A DNA stretch of 64,000 nucleotides from Clostridiales bacterium. Lineage in GTDB: Bacteria; Bacillota; Clostridia; Oscillospirales; Acutalibacteraceae. The stretch lies in contig JAIKWV010000005.1 in NCBI GenBank assembly GCA_024684435.1, positions 62,001 through 126,000 on the forward strand, read 5' to 3'. The notes below the pieces were generated by a model. It was given only the letters and a program-made list of their open reading frames with translations. It did no database searches and was not told the origin of the DNA. The position numbers and the translations under genes were made by a program. Below, piece by piece: positions 43,546 to 51,477 of this stretch (positions are counted from its first letter, which is position 1; every line of letters starts with the position of its first letter).

Positions 43546-43638
43546 AAAAAAGAACCCTGTCGATACGACAAGGTTACTTTGCAACAGAATTAGCCTATTG
43601 GCTGAGTCACGTTTCATCTTGTCGATATCTCTGTACCG
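43546..43638 (-). promoter_or_regulatory. PyrR-type transcription attenuator in the uracil permease leader
   Basis: Read on the minus strand: first a hairpin CGGTA-CAGAGA-TATCG (43638-43623) whose hexaloop fits the PyrR-binding consensus CNGNGA. Next ATATCGACAAG (43628-43618) can pair with CTTGTCGTAT (43572-43563) as an antiterminator. Last a terminator stem of 10 bp (43575-43566 with 43562-43553) followed by a U-run (43551-43546). The PyrR hairpin and the antiterminator share 43628-43623, so binding would favour termination. Confidence 0.72.
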
Positions 43639-43669
43639 CTTTTAAAGATCGCCGTGTTATGTTATAAAT

Positions 43670-43698
43670 ATTCTATCATAGCCGGGCGGGCGTGTCAA
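43670..43698 (-). promoter_or_regulatory. promoter for the uracil permease leader
   Basis: Minus strand TTGACA (43698-43693), 17-base spacer, TAGAAT (43675-43670). It gives a leader of about 155 bases before the start codon. Confidence 0.75.
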
Positions 43699-43766
43699 CG
43701 AATTTATGACAAAAAAATCCTTTTTGTTTGTTTTTACTCAATATTGGCATTAAAATGAGATTATTC

Positions 43767-43795
43767 TTGTAAATCACAAAATAATGTGGTATTAT
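43767..43795 (+). promoter_or_regulatory. promoter for the GDPD gene
   Basis: TTGTAA (43767-43772), 17-base spacer, TATTAT (43790-43795). Confidence 0.55.
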
Positions 43796-43843
43796 TTTAT
43801 TATCCAAACTATATACAGTGATAACGAACCGGAGGGAAAAGCT

Positions 43844-44614
43844 ATGTCAAGTAAGTTGTTTTTCAAAATGGTCGCCGCGACGTTCATGTCTGTCGCAACC
43901 TTTTTCAGCAGTATTTTCGGAGGCGTTCAGCCGGCGAAAGTCTGCATGATCGCCCACAGGGGATACAGCGGAAGATATCACCAGAATACCGAGCTTGCCT
44001 TCCGCAAAGCGGCGGAGCACGGCTCGGGCGGAGCGGAGACGGATATCCGCATGACAAAAGACGGCGTCTATGTGTGCAGTCACAACGCCACCGTTATCCT
44101 GAAGGATGGCACGGAGCTTTCTGTCGCGGACAGCACCTATGCGGAGCTTACCGCCCAGCCCCTGAAAAATCAGAAAGGATTCCAGAAGGTCTATCTCTGC
44201 ACTCTGGAACGTTACCTGGAGGTCATGAAGGAAAACGACATGATCTGCTTCGTGGAGCTCAAGGATGATTATACAGACGAGCAGGTAAGAGAAATTTTCA
44301 ACATGGTCGAAAGGGTCTACGATCTTTCAAAATGCATTCTGCAGTCCTTTGAGTTTGACAATCTTATAAAGGCGAGGGAGCTGTTCCCGGATCTGCCCAT
44401 CATGCTGACCTACGGTATGGATGATTCCAACTATGAGCGTTGTTTTGAATACGGTTTTTCCATTGACGCGGATTACAAATGCGTGACCGAGGAAATGATA
44501 AAGGAGTTCCACGACAGGGGATTGGAATTTGCGGTGTGGACGGCTAACGATATCTTCGCGCTGAGCTACTGCAAGTCATTAGGCGTTGACTATATTGAAT
44601 CCGACGTTTTTTGA
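43844..44614 (+). CDS. glycerophosphodiester phosphodiesterase
   Basis: 256 residues from the ATG at 43844 behind GGAGGG; an upstream in-frame ATG precedes that site. A hydrophobic N-terminus (KLFFKMVAATFMSVATFFSS) looks like an uncleaved anchor or weak signal peptide. The GDPD core shows IAHRGYSG, QNTELAF, the ETD metal pair in GGAETDIRMTKDG, CSHN and FVELKDD. It releases glycerol 3-phosphate from glycerophosphodiesters, possibly from lipid or teichoic acid turnover. The usual PENT motif reads HQNT. Confidence 0.92.
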   Translation: MSSKLFFKMVAATFMSVATFFSSIFGGVQPAKVCMIAHRGYSGRYHQNTELAFRKAAEHGSGGAETDIRMTKDGVYVCSHNATVILKDGTELSVADSTYAELTAQPLKNQKGFQKVYLCTLERYLEVMKENDMICFVELKDDYTDEQVREIFNMVERVYDLSKCILQSFEFDNLIKARELFPDLPIMLTYGMDDSNYERCFEYGFSIDADYKCVTEEMIKEFHDRGLEFAVWTANDIFALSYCKSLGVDYIESDVF

Positions 44615-44633
44615 TATCGGAATAATATGAATG

Positions 44634-44667
44634 CACCGGGCAACAAATTACTGTTGTCCGGTGTTTT
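44634..44667 (+). terminator. terminator after the GDPD gene
   Basis: 12-bp stem with one wobble (44634-44645 with 44652-44663), then TTTTA. Confidence 0.88.
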
Positions 44668-45118
44668 ATGATTTTTCGGCTATATGCTCCTTCAGCTTGT
44701 CAAGTTCATCTTCCGTAAATACGGAAATACTGTTTTCCGAAAACAGCTTGGCGGTGATGCCGTCGCCGGGGATCTTTCTGCCGGTGAAGGTGCCGTCATA
44801 AATTACGCCTTTGCCGCAGGAGGGGCTTCTTGCTTTAAGTACGGCAAATTTTACATTGTTTAACTTTGCGACGGTAAGGGCGGCTTCCGCTCCCGCCGAA
44901 AATTTGTCTGTAACGTCCGCTCCGGTACAGGTAATAACCCGTTCGCCCCGTATTTCCGCCGGATCCCGTGGAGTGGACAGACCGCCCATCTGTTCGGGAC
45001 AAACGGGGATAAGCGTATGTTCTCCGGCAAGAGCCGCAAGCTCTTCACAGCGGCAGCTGTCGCCTTTATACCGGCAGTTACAGCCCACAAGGCAGGCGCT
45101 GACTATTATTTCAGCCAT
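44666..45118 (-). CDS. DUF523-family protein
   Basis: 150 residues. SACLVGCNCRYKGDSC at the N-terminus and PVCPEQMGGLSTPRDPAEIRG are the family signatures; a further conserved segment is LKARSPSCGKG. The cysteines suggest metal or cofactor binding, but the function is not established. It begins 18 bases after pyrR and is probably cotranscribed with it. Confidence 0.9.
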   Translation of the reverse strand: MAEIIVSACLVGCNCRYKGDSCRCEELAALAGEHTLIPVCPEQMGGLSTPRDPAEIRGERVITCTGADVTDKFSAGAEAALTVAKLNNVKFAVLKARSPSCGKGVIYDGTFTGRKIPGDGITAKLFSENSISVFTEDELDKLKEHIAEKS

Positions 45119-45136
45119 GATGGATCATTCTCCGTT

Positions 45137-45700
45137 TTATTTTATTATGTCGCATATTTCTACGTTGGTGCGGCCGTCAACTTCATTTATATTGACCCTG
45201 ATGACCTCGGAAAGGGATGTGGGAACGTTCTTTCCTATATAGTCGGGACGGATGGGCAGTTCCCTGTGTCCCCGGTCAATAAGCACCGCAAGACGTATTT
45301 TGCCGGGACGGTCAATTGCAAAAAGTGCGTCTATTGCGGCGCGGGCGGTACGGCCGGTAAAAAGCACGTCGTCCACCAGTACGACCTCTTTGCCGCTGAT
45401 ATCAACGCCCACGTCGGGACGGTTCAGGGTGGGGGAATCGTTTATTTTTTCCAGATCGTCACGGTAGAAGGTGATATCCAGTGAGCCTACGGGAATTTCC
45501 TCCCCGCTGTTTTTTCTGATGTTATCGGCGATTATTTTAGCTATGGGCACACCTCTGGTGCGTATGCCCACGAGGACGAGATTTGACAGATCCGTGCTTT
45601 TTTCGACTATCTCATAGGACAGGCGCATAAGGGCGCGCCCCATGGCGGCTGAGTCCATTACCTGAACCTTAGGGGTTATCGTGTGAAGTTTGTTTCCCAT
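45137..45700 (-). CDS. pyrR: pyrimidine operon attenuator PyrR / uracil phosphoribosyltransferase
   Basis: 187 residues, standard length. RNA-binding regulator that binds pyr leader RNA when UMP or UTP is high and promotes termination; it also has weak uracil phosphoribosyltransferase activity. PRPP loop in VVLVDDVLFTGRTARAA, preceded by LVGIRTRGVPIA. Its own leader shows no attenuator. The uracil permease leader 1.6 kb downstream carries a matching hexaloop, so PyrR is the likely regulator there. Confidence 0.96.
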   Translation of the reverse strand: MGNKLHTITPKVQVMDSAAMGRALMRLSYEIVEKSTDLSNLVLVGIRTRGVPIAKIIADNIRKNSGEEIPVGSLDITFYRDDLEKINDSPTLNRPDVGVDISGKEVVLVDDVLFTGRTARAAIDALFAIDRPGKIRLAVLIDRGHRELPIRPDYIGKNVPTSLSEVIRVNINEVDGRTNVEICDIIK

Positions 45701-45738
45701 TTGATGACGCCTCTTTGTGTTTGAAAATTGTAAAAATA

Positions 45739-45768
45739 ATTATACCATATGTATATCGTTTATGTCAA
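45739..45768 (-). promoter_or_regulatory. promoter for pyrR
   Basis: Minus strand TTGACA (45768-45763), 18-base spacer, TATAAT (45744-45739), about 39 bases before the ATG. Confidence 0.75.
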
Positions 45769-45786
45769 ATATTCGGTATCATATAC

Positions 45787-45816
45787 TTGATATTGTGTGT
45801 TCAGATGTGTTAATAT
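45787..45816 (+). promoter_or_regulatory. possible promoter for the alpha/beta hydrolase gene
   Basis: TTGATA (45787-45792), 18-base spacer, TAATAT (45811-45816). Weak -10. Confidence 0.35.
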
Positions 45817-45850
45817 AAATCGAAAGATAATTTTACGGAGTGACTGCGAA

Positions 45851-46648
45851 ATGGTCAAACGGGCTATTGTGAACGGTATTGAAATGGACTATGCGGAATT
45901 CGGAGACGGGTCAGGGACGCTTGTTGTCCTGCCGGGCATCTCTTTCAGAAAGGTCACAAATTCCGTCGGGTTCCTGAAGAATACCTTTAAGATGTTCATG
46001 CAGGACTATAAGATATATGTTTTTGACCGCAGGAACAATATCGGCGAGCATTATTCGGTTTATGACATGGCGGAGGACACATTCTGCGTAATGAAGCATC
46101 TGGGCATAAACAAGGCCGATATTTACGGTGCGTCTCAGGGAGGAATGATGGCGATGTGTATTGCCGCAGAACATCCCGAAACGGTGGAACGCATGGTGCT
46201 GGGTTCAACAGCTCCATGCGCGAATGAGGATATCATCACCTTATGTGACAGCTGGATAAAAGCCGCGGGGGAGAGACACAGGGCTGATCTGGCGGATCTG
46301 TTCGTTAAAGCCGTTTATTCCGAAAAAACAGCAAATGCAATGAAAAGGGGCTTTTTGCTCTTCGCCGAAACCTTCACCGATGAGGAATTGGATCGCTTTT
46401 CTGTACTGGCTGACGCAATAAGATCATTCAGCGTCGTCGACAAACTGGGACAGATCAAGGCGTCGACTCTGGTGATAGGCTGTTACGGTGATAAAGTCGT
46501 GGGTGCTCAGGCGTCATTGGATATTGCAGAAAAATTAAACTGCGAGATATATATGTACGATGACAGCTACGGTCACAGCGTGTATGACGAGGCTCCGGAT
46601 TTTTACAAGAGGGTATTTGATTTTTTGAATCCCGACCAGCAAAGGTGA
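45851..46648 (+). CDS. alpha/beta-fold hydrolase
   Basis: 265 residues from the ATG at 45851, with ACGGAG about 10 bases upstream. The nucleophile elbow is GASQGGMMA (GxSxG with Ser near 99), VFDRRNNIG is the strand before helix B, and the terminal histidine is in DDSYGHSVYDEAP. The catalytic acid is probably the aspartate in GCYGDKVVG. It belongs to the broad esterase/lipase-like group, and no substrate can be assigned. sfsA follows after 4 bases. Confidence 0.88.
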   Translation: MVKRAIVNGIEMDYAEFGDGSGTLVVLPGISFRKVTNSVGFLKNTFKMFMQDYKIYVFDRRNNIGEHYSVYDMAEDTFCVMKHLGINKADIYGASQGGMMAMCIAAEHPETVERMVLGSTAPCANEDIITLCDSWIKAAGERHRADLADLFVKAVYSEKTANAMKRGFLLFAETFTDEELDRFSVLADAIRSFSVVDKLGQIKASTLVIGCYGDKVVGAQASLDIAEKLNCEIYMYDDSYGHSVYDEAPDFYKRVFDFLNPDQQR

Positions 46649-46652
46649 GTCC

Positions 46653-47321
46653 ATGAAATATCAAAATACAGTCAGCGGAAAATTTATATCAAGACCCAAC
46701 CGCTTTGTGGCGCAGGTGGAGATATCCGGGCAAACTCAGACCGTTCATGTTAAGAACACAGGCAGATGCAAAGAGCTGCTCCTGCCGGGGGCGGAGGTAA
46801 TACTGACCCGCTCCGACAATCCCGCCAGAAAGACAAAATATGATCTTATTGCGGTATATAAACCCGGTTTGGGGCTTGTGAATATCGACAGTCAGGCGCC
46901 TAATACTGTTATGTTGGAGTGGCTGAAAACAGCTCCAGCCGAGTTTCCGGATATAACGAAAATAAAGCCGGAATTCGTTTACGGAAGATCACGCTTTGAT
47001 TTTTACGTTGAGTGCGGGAAAAGAAAAATTCTGATAGAGGTCAAAGGCTGTACTCTGGAGATCGACTCTGTGGGATATTTCCCGGACGCTCCCACTCAGC
47101 GGGGAGTAAAGCACCTTGAGGAGCTTGCCCGGGCTGTGGAGGACGGGTACGAATGCTTTCTTGCCTTTGTTATAGCCATGCCCGGGGTAACAAAGGTCCT
47201 GCCGAATATGGAGACCCATCCACAATTCGGGGAGGCTCTTGACGCCGCGGTAAGGGCAGGCGTAAAGATCCTTTATCTGCCCTGCAGGGTGGAGGAGGAC
47301 AGCCTGAAAATAGAAAAATAA
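46653..47321 (+). CDS. sfsA: SfsA-family nuclease
   Basis: 222 residues, full length. SfsA combines an OB-fold (about 1-80, with VHVKNTGRCKELL) with a restriction-endonuclease-like domain; the catalytic pattern is in the SRFDFYV, KILIEVKGCTLE segment and the YPDAPTxRG-like FPDAPTQRGVKHL. Once described as a sugar fermentation stimulator, now treated as a DNA/RNA nuclease. Tightly linked to the alpha/beta hydrolase gene. Confidence 0.95.
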   Translation: MKYQNTVSGKFISRPNRFVAQVEISGQTQTVHVKNTGRCKELLLPGAEVILTRSDNPARKTKYDLIAVYKPGLGLVNIDSQAPNTVMLEWLKTAPAEFPDITKIKPEFVYGRSRFDFYVECGKRKILIEVKGCTLEIDSVGYFPDAPTQRGVKHLEELARAVEDGYECFLAFVIAMPGVTKVLPNMETHPQFGEALDAAVRAGVKILYLPCRVEEDSLKIEK

Positions 47322-47323
47322 AG

Positions 47324-47358
47324 ATCTCCCGCAGGATAGCCTACGGGAGATATATTTT
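47324..47358. terminator. bidirectional terminator between sfsA and the TPM gene
   Basis: ATCTCCCG (47324-47331) pairs with CGGGAGAT (47344-47351) plus inner GG/CC; T-run at 47354-47358 on plus and an A-run at 47315-47321 for the minus strand. Confidence 0.8.
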
Positions 47359-47367
47359 TGTTGAATT

Positions 47368-48309
47368 TTAAAAGCCTCTTGATGAACCGCCGCCGCCGGA
47401 TGAACCGCCTCCGCCTGAAAATCCACCGCCGGAAAAGCCGCCGCCTCCGCCGAAGCCGCCGCCGGAAAACCCTCCGCCTCCGTAAAAACCTCCGCCGTGC
47501 CAGCTTGAACCGGAGACTTTTGACTTGTCCGCTATGGAGGCTATAAGGTTGCAAAATGTGCCTATGACCAAAGAGGGAGCTATTGCCGAGACCTGATTCA
47601 TTTCCGAAAACGCTAAGAAGGCGAGAGCGATCGTGCCTGCCTCAAGAATGGAGAAGGACAGTATCTTCTTCAGCCGCGATTTCTTTGCCATATAAAATAC
47701 GATAATTACAGCTATGACTTTTATTGCCAGACAGTTGGCATAAGTACTGCTGATACCGTTGCCGCTGTCAGGCTCCGCGACGGGGGAAATGGGGATCATT
47801 GTCTGATCGTAGCCGTATTCTTCCGCCACCTCGTTGAAGAAGGCTTTATATCCGTTGAGCATACCTTCGTCAAACCTGTCTTCCCTGAAGTAGGGGATCA
47901 TGTATTCGTCCTGCATCCTGCCCGTTTTTGAGTCGTTGAGCCTACCCTCAAGACCGTAACCAACCTCTACACGGAACTGCCTTTCCTGCAGAGCAAGCAG
48001 GAGCAAAAGCCCGTTGTTTCTCTTTTGATCGCCTATGCCGAAGCTTCTGAAAAGATCTGTTGCATATTTTTCAAGAGTTTCACCCTCAAGGTTGGGCACA
48101 GTTACCACAACGATCTGCGCGGTGGTCACCTTGGCAAGAGCCACGCTGCTTTCAAGTATTGTCTTTTCCGTTTCTTCGGAAAGTATATTCGCATAGTCGT
48201 TCACATAGAATTCCGCGGTGGGGCTGACAACTGCGAAGACAGACGGAGCAAACGTCATCAACAGCAAAATCGCTGTCAGACTAATCAAAAGATACCTGCG
48301 GAACTTCAT
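47368..48309 (-). CDS. TPM-domain membrane protein with Gly/Ser-rich tail
   Basis: 313 residues from the ATG at 48309; upstream in-frame codons lie in lemA. Signal peptide (1-26) and an extracytoplasmic TPM domain (about 35-165, with DYANILSEETEKTI and VEVGYGLEGRLND) are followed by two or three membrane helices and a terminal GGGF/GGGS repeat tail ending RGF. TPM proteins are commonly paired with LemA; the Psb32/YgcG group is implicated in membrane or protein quality functions. Overlaps lemA by 29 bases. Confidence 0.88.
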   Translation of the reverse strand: MKFRRYLLISLTAILLLMTFAPSVFAVVSPTAEFYVNDYANILSEETEKTILESSVALAKVTTAQIVVVTVPNLEGETLEKYATDLFRSFGIGDQKRNNGLLLLLALQERQFRVEVGYGLEGRLNDSKTGRMQDEYMIPYFREDRFDEGMLNGYKAFFNEVAEEYGYDQTMIPISPVAEPDSGNGISSTYANCLAIKVIAVIIVFYMAKKSRLKKILSFSILEAGTIALAFLAFSEMNQVSAIAPSLVIGTFCNLIASIADKSKVSGSSWHGGGFYGGGGFSGGGFGGGGGFSGGGFSGGGGSSGGGGSSRGF

Positions 48310-48859
48310 TTGCACTCTCACTCGCTTCGAAATAATCTTTAGCGTCAAAGTTGAATATACCGGCGATTATTGACTGTGGGAATTTCTTGATGAATGCGTT
48401 GTAATCTTTAACGGCGCCGTTATAGTCTCTCCTTGCGGTGGCGATCCTGTTTTCCGTACCGGAAAGCTCATCCATGAGCTGGGTATAGTTGCTGCTCGCT
48501 TTTATGTCCGGGTAATTTTCAACCACCACAAGCAGGTTGTTCAGAGCTTTGGTAAGCTCGCTGTCGGCCTCCGCTTTTTCCGCAACTGACGAAGCGTTTA
48601 CAAGCTTTGTCCTGGCGGTGGTAACGGAGTCGATTATGCTCTGTTCATGAGCCATATAGCCCTTTACCGAGTTTACAAGGTTGGGGATAAGATCGGATCT
48701 CCTCTGAAGCTGGGTGTCGATATCTGAAAACTTTGCGTCGACCTCCTCGCTCATCGTAACCATGGTGTTGTATTTGCCTATTATACTGACCGCGATTATA
48801 ACTATTATCGCAATAAGACCTAAAATAACGCCTAAACCTTTTTTGCCCAAATCGATCAC
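48281..48859 (-). CDS. lemA: LemA-family protein
   Basis: 192 residues. One N-terminal membrane helix (about 8-27, GVILGLIAIIVIIAVSIIG) then a helical bundle. Family motifs are YNTMVTMSEEVDAKFSDIDTQ, RRSDLIPNLVNSVKGYM and the YNGAVKDYNAFIKKFPQSI segment. The function is not well defined. Overlap with the TPM gene implies coupled translation and a shared complex. Confidence 0.94.
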   Translation of the reverse strand: MIDLGKKGLGVILGLIAIIVIIAVSIIGKYNTMVTMSEEVDAKFSDIDTQLQRRSDLIPNLVNSVKGYMAHEQSIIDSVTTARTKLVNASSVAEKAEADSELTKALNNLLVVVENYPDIKASSNYTQLMDELSGTENRIATARRDYNGAVKDYNAFIKKFPQSIIAGIFNFDAKDYFEASESANEVPQVSFD

Positions 48860-48937
48860 TCCTGTAAAAATATTTTGAGTATCCTACGCCAACATTATAT
48901 ATTTTTTTACTATTAAAATCAATACCCCAAAAATGTA

Positions 48938-48966
48938 TTGATTTGTTGGAGCGGCTAATATATAAT
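48938..48966 (+). promoter_or_regulatory. promoter for the GH3 gene
   Basis: TTGATT (48938-48943), 17-base spacer, TATAAT (48961-48966). Confidence 0.65.
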
Positions 48967-49019
48967 TAAGAAAAAGCGTTTCACTTATATGTATAAAATA
49001 AAGGAGCGAAAGACACATT

Positions 49020-51404
49020 ATGGACAAGTATGCAAGGTTCAGATTTCAGCCCTGTATTCCTTTGGGAAAGGACGGCAGACGGGTCACAGCCTCACCGGAG
49101 CATATCGCGCTTTCAAGAGAGGCGTCGGGAGAGGGAATAGTTCTGCTCAAAAATGAAAACGGCGCTCTGCCATTAAGGAAGGGCGAAAAGATCGCGCTCT
49201 TCGGTAAGGCGACAATAGCCTATGTCAAGGGCGGCGGCGGCAGCGGCGACGTTCACACCGCTTTCATACATAATGTTTATGACGGATTTTCGGAGAAGGA
49301 AGCTCAGGGCAAGGTAAGCATTTATATGCCCACGGTGGAGTTCTACAGGGATTATGTGAAGGAAGCAAACAAGAAGATCCCCACGGAGGCAGAGGTAAAC
49401 GCGGTATGGGACAGGATCAATCCCTTGCCCTTCAGCCCCGAAAAGGACAGAATAATATACGAAACAGTTGCCAGCACGTTCATGAAAGAGGCTGACGTGC
49501 CGGAGAAGATCGTCAAAGAGGCGGGGGCAAATGCGCAGACCGCCATCGTGACCCTGAGCCGCTATTCCGCGGAGGGCGTTGACCGCAGATCATTCGGCGG
49601 GGACTATTTACTTTCCGACACCGAAAAATCACTCCTTGATAATGTCATCCGTTACTTCGACAAGGTGATAGTTGTCGTAAATTCCGGCGCTGTCATCGAC
49701 TGCGAATACTTTGCAGAAAACAATAAGATAGACGCTCTGCTTTTCGGCTGGCAGGGAGGCATGGAGGGCGGCTCCGCCATAGCCGATGTTCTTTGCGGAG
49801 ACGTGAACCCCTCCGGCAAACTGGCGGATACAATAGTTAAGTCATATGACGCCTATCCCAGCAAGGATGATTTTGATGAGTGCTTTGAGTACCTCAATTA
49901 CTCCGAGGACATCTATGTGGGTTACCGTTACTTTGAAACCGTCCCCGGCAAGAGCGGGGAGGTGCGTTATCCCTTCGGCTTCGGTCTGTCCTACACCGAT
50001 TTTTCCATCGGCGGCGTAATGGCGGGGGAGAGCGACGGCAAGATAGTGGTCGCTCTGACCGTAAAAAATACCGGATCGGTCGCCGGCAAAGAGGTGGTAC
50101 AGCTCTATTACAGCGCGCCACAGGGTAAGCTGGGTAAGCCCTCAAGGGAGCTTGCTGCATTCAAGAAGACCAAATTGCTCAACCCGGGCGAGTCCGAGGT
50201 CATTGCGCTGAGCTTCGATATCGGAGAGCTTGCGAGTTTCGATGATCTGGGCAAGATCAAAAAATCGGCTTTCGTCCTTGAAAAGGGCGCGTATAAATTC
50301 TATATAGGAAACTCAGTCCGCGATCTTACAAAGATCGACTATGAATATATCGTTGAAGAGGACAGGGTATCCCTGCAGTGCAGTTCACTGTGCAGACCCT
50401 TCGCCCTCAAAAAGCGTATGCTTGCGGATGGCAGCTTTGAAGATCTGCCTACCGGTGATCCGGTTTATATGTCCGGCAAGGGCAAACATAAGCTATCCGG
50501 CGCGAAGGCTCCGGAAACCACTGTGATGTTTGACGATGTGGGCGAAAAGATAACTCTTGACGAATTTACCGCCCAGTTTACCGTTGAGGAGCTTATGGAC
50601 TTTGTGGGTGGCAGAAAGCCTACGGGTGTTGCCAACACAGGCTGTTTCAGCGGACTTGAGAGATTGAAGATACCCGCCATTCCCACGGCGGACGGTCCTG
50701 CGGGTCTGCGTCTGAATACGGAGACGGGCATCCTCACTACCGCGTGGCCCTGTTCCACATTGCTTGCCTGCACATGGAATACGGATATGACCTACGCTGT
50801 GGGCGCGGCAAGCGCTTCCGAGATCAGGGAAAACAATATCGGCATCTGGCTCGCTCCTGCGATAAATATTCACCGCAATCCACTGTGCGGACGCAATTTC
50901 GAGTATATGTCCGAGGATCCGGTGCTTGCGGGCAAATGCGCCGCTGCTGAGATAAGGGGCATACAGTCTCAGAAGGTGGCCGTATCACTCAAGCATTTTG
51001 CCTGCAACAATAAGGAAGGCAACCGTTTCGGCTGTGATTCAAGACTGTCGGAAAGAGCGTTGAGAGAGATCTATCTCAAGGGCTTTGAGATCTGCGTCAA
51101 GGAGGCCGATCCCTGGACGCTGATGACCTCGTACAATCTCATCAACGGACAGCATACGTCGGAAAGCTACGAACTTGTTACCTGCATTCTCAGAGAGGAA
51201 TGGGGCTTCAACGGCATGGTCACCACCGACTGGGGTCAGAAAAACAATCCGGTGGACGAGGTGCTTGCCGGCAACGATATGAAGATGGATAAGGGTTATC
51301 CCGAAGATCTGAAGGCGGCATACGACAGGGGAAAACTCACAAGAGCCGACCTTGAGGAGTGCGCAAAGCGTATTCTTATCATGACCCTGAGAATGGCTGA
51401 ATAA
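49020..51404 (+). CDS. glycoside hydrolase family 3 beta-glucosidase-like, permuted domain order
   Basis: 794 residues. The order is reversed against common GH3 enzymes. The alpha/beta sandwich comes first (about 30-330, GIVLLKNENGALPL and YPFGFGLSY). A fibronectin III-like domain follows (about 340-425, VKNTGSVAGKEVVQLYYS), and the (beta/alpha)8 barrel is last (about 520-794). In the barrel PTADGPAGLR, NIHRNPLCGRNFEYMSEDP and SLKHFACNNKE are the substrate-binding motifs, and the nucleophile is Asp737 in MVTTDWG. This arrangement is known from some ruminal beta-glucosidases. No signal peptide, so it acts in the cytoplasm. A GGAGCG site precedes the ATG. Confidence 0.93.
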   Translation: MDKYARFRFQPCIPLGKDGRRVTASPEHIALSREASGEGIVLLKNENGALPLRKGEKIALFGKATIAYVKGGGGSGDVHTAFIHNVYDGFSEKEAQGKVSIYMPTVEFYRDYVKEANKKIPTEAEVNAVWDRINPLPFSPEKDRIIYETVASTFMKEADVPEKIVKEAGANAQTAIVTLSRYSAEGVDRRSFGGDYLLSDTEKSLLDNVIRYFDKVIVVVNSGAVIDCEYFAENNKIDALLFGWQGGMEGGSAIADVLCGDVNPSGKLADTIVKSYDAYPSKDDFDECFEYLNYSEDIYVGYRYFETVPGKSGEVRYPFGFGLSYTDFSIGGVMAGESDGKIVVALTVKNTGSVAGKEVVQLYYSAPQGKLGKPSRELAAFKKTKLLNPGESEVIALSFDIGELASFDDLGKIKKSAFVLEKGAYKFYIGNSVRDLTKIDYEYIVEEDRVSLQCSSLCRPFALKKRMLADGSFEDLPTGDPVYMSGKGKHKLSGAKAPETTVMFDDVGEKITLDEFTAQFTVEELMDFVGGRKPTGVANTGCFSGLERLKIPAIPTADGPAGLRLNTETGILTTAWPCSTLLACTWNTDMTYAVGAASASEIRENNIGIWLAPAINIHRNPLCGRNFEYMSEDPVLAGKCAAAEIRGIQSQKVAVSLKHFACNNKEGNRFGCDSRLSERALREIYLKGFEICVKEADPWTLMTSYNLINGQHTSESYELVTCILREEWGFNGMVTTDWGQKNNPVDEVLAGNDMKMDKGYPEDLKAAYDRGKLTRADLEECAKRILIMTLRMAE

Positions 51405-51438
51405 CTTAGGTTACCTCTAATAAAGCGTAAAAAAATCT

Positions 51439-51474
51439 ACACACGGTGGTCAGTTCCGCCGTGTGTATTTTTTT
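51439..51474. terminator. bidirectional terminator between GH3 and the Xaa-Pro peptidase gene
   Basis: 11-bp stem with one wobble (51439-51449 with 51456-51466), A-run 51430-51435 before and T-run after. Confidence 0.9.
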
Positions 51475-51477
51475 ATA

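Noticed and set aside
43508-43663. Guanine, xanthine or ZTP riboswitch for the NCS2 permease
   Set aside because: The conserved core nucleotides of those riboswitches are not present, while the CNGNGA hexaloop with exclusive antiterminator/terminator pairing fits PyrR regulation.
47273-47554. Arg-rich frames on both strands near the end of the TPM gene
   Set aside because: Out-of-frame reading of the GGGF/GGGS tail codons; low complexity and no start signal.
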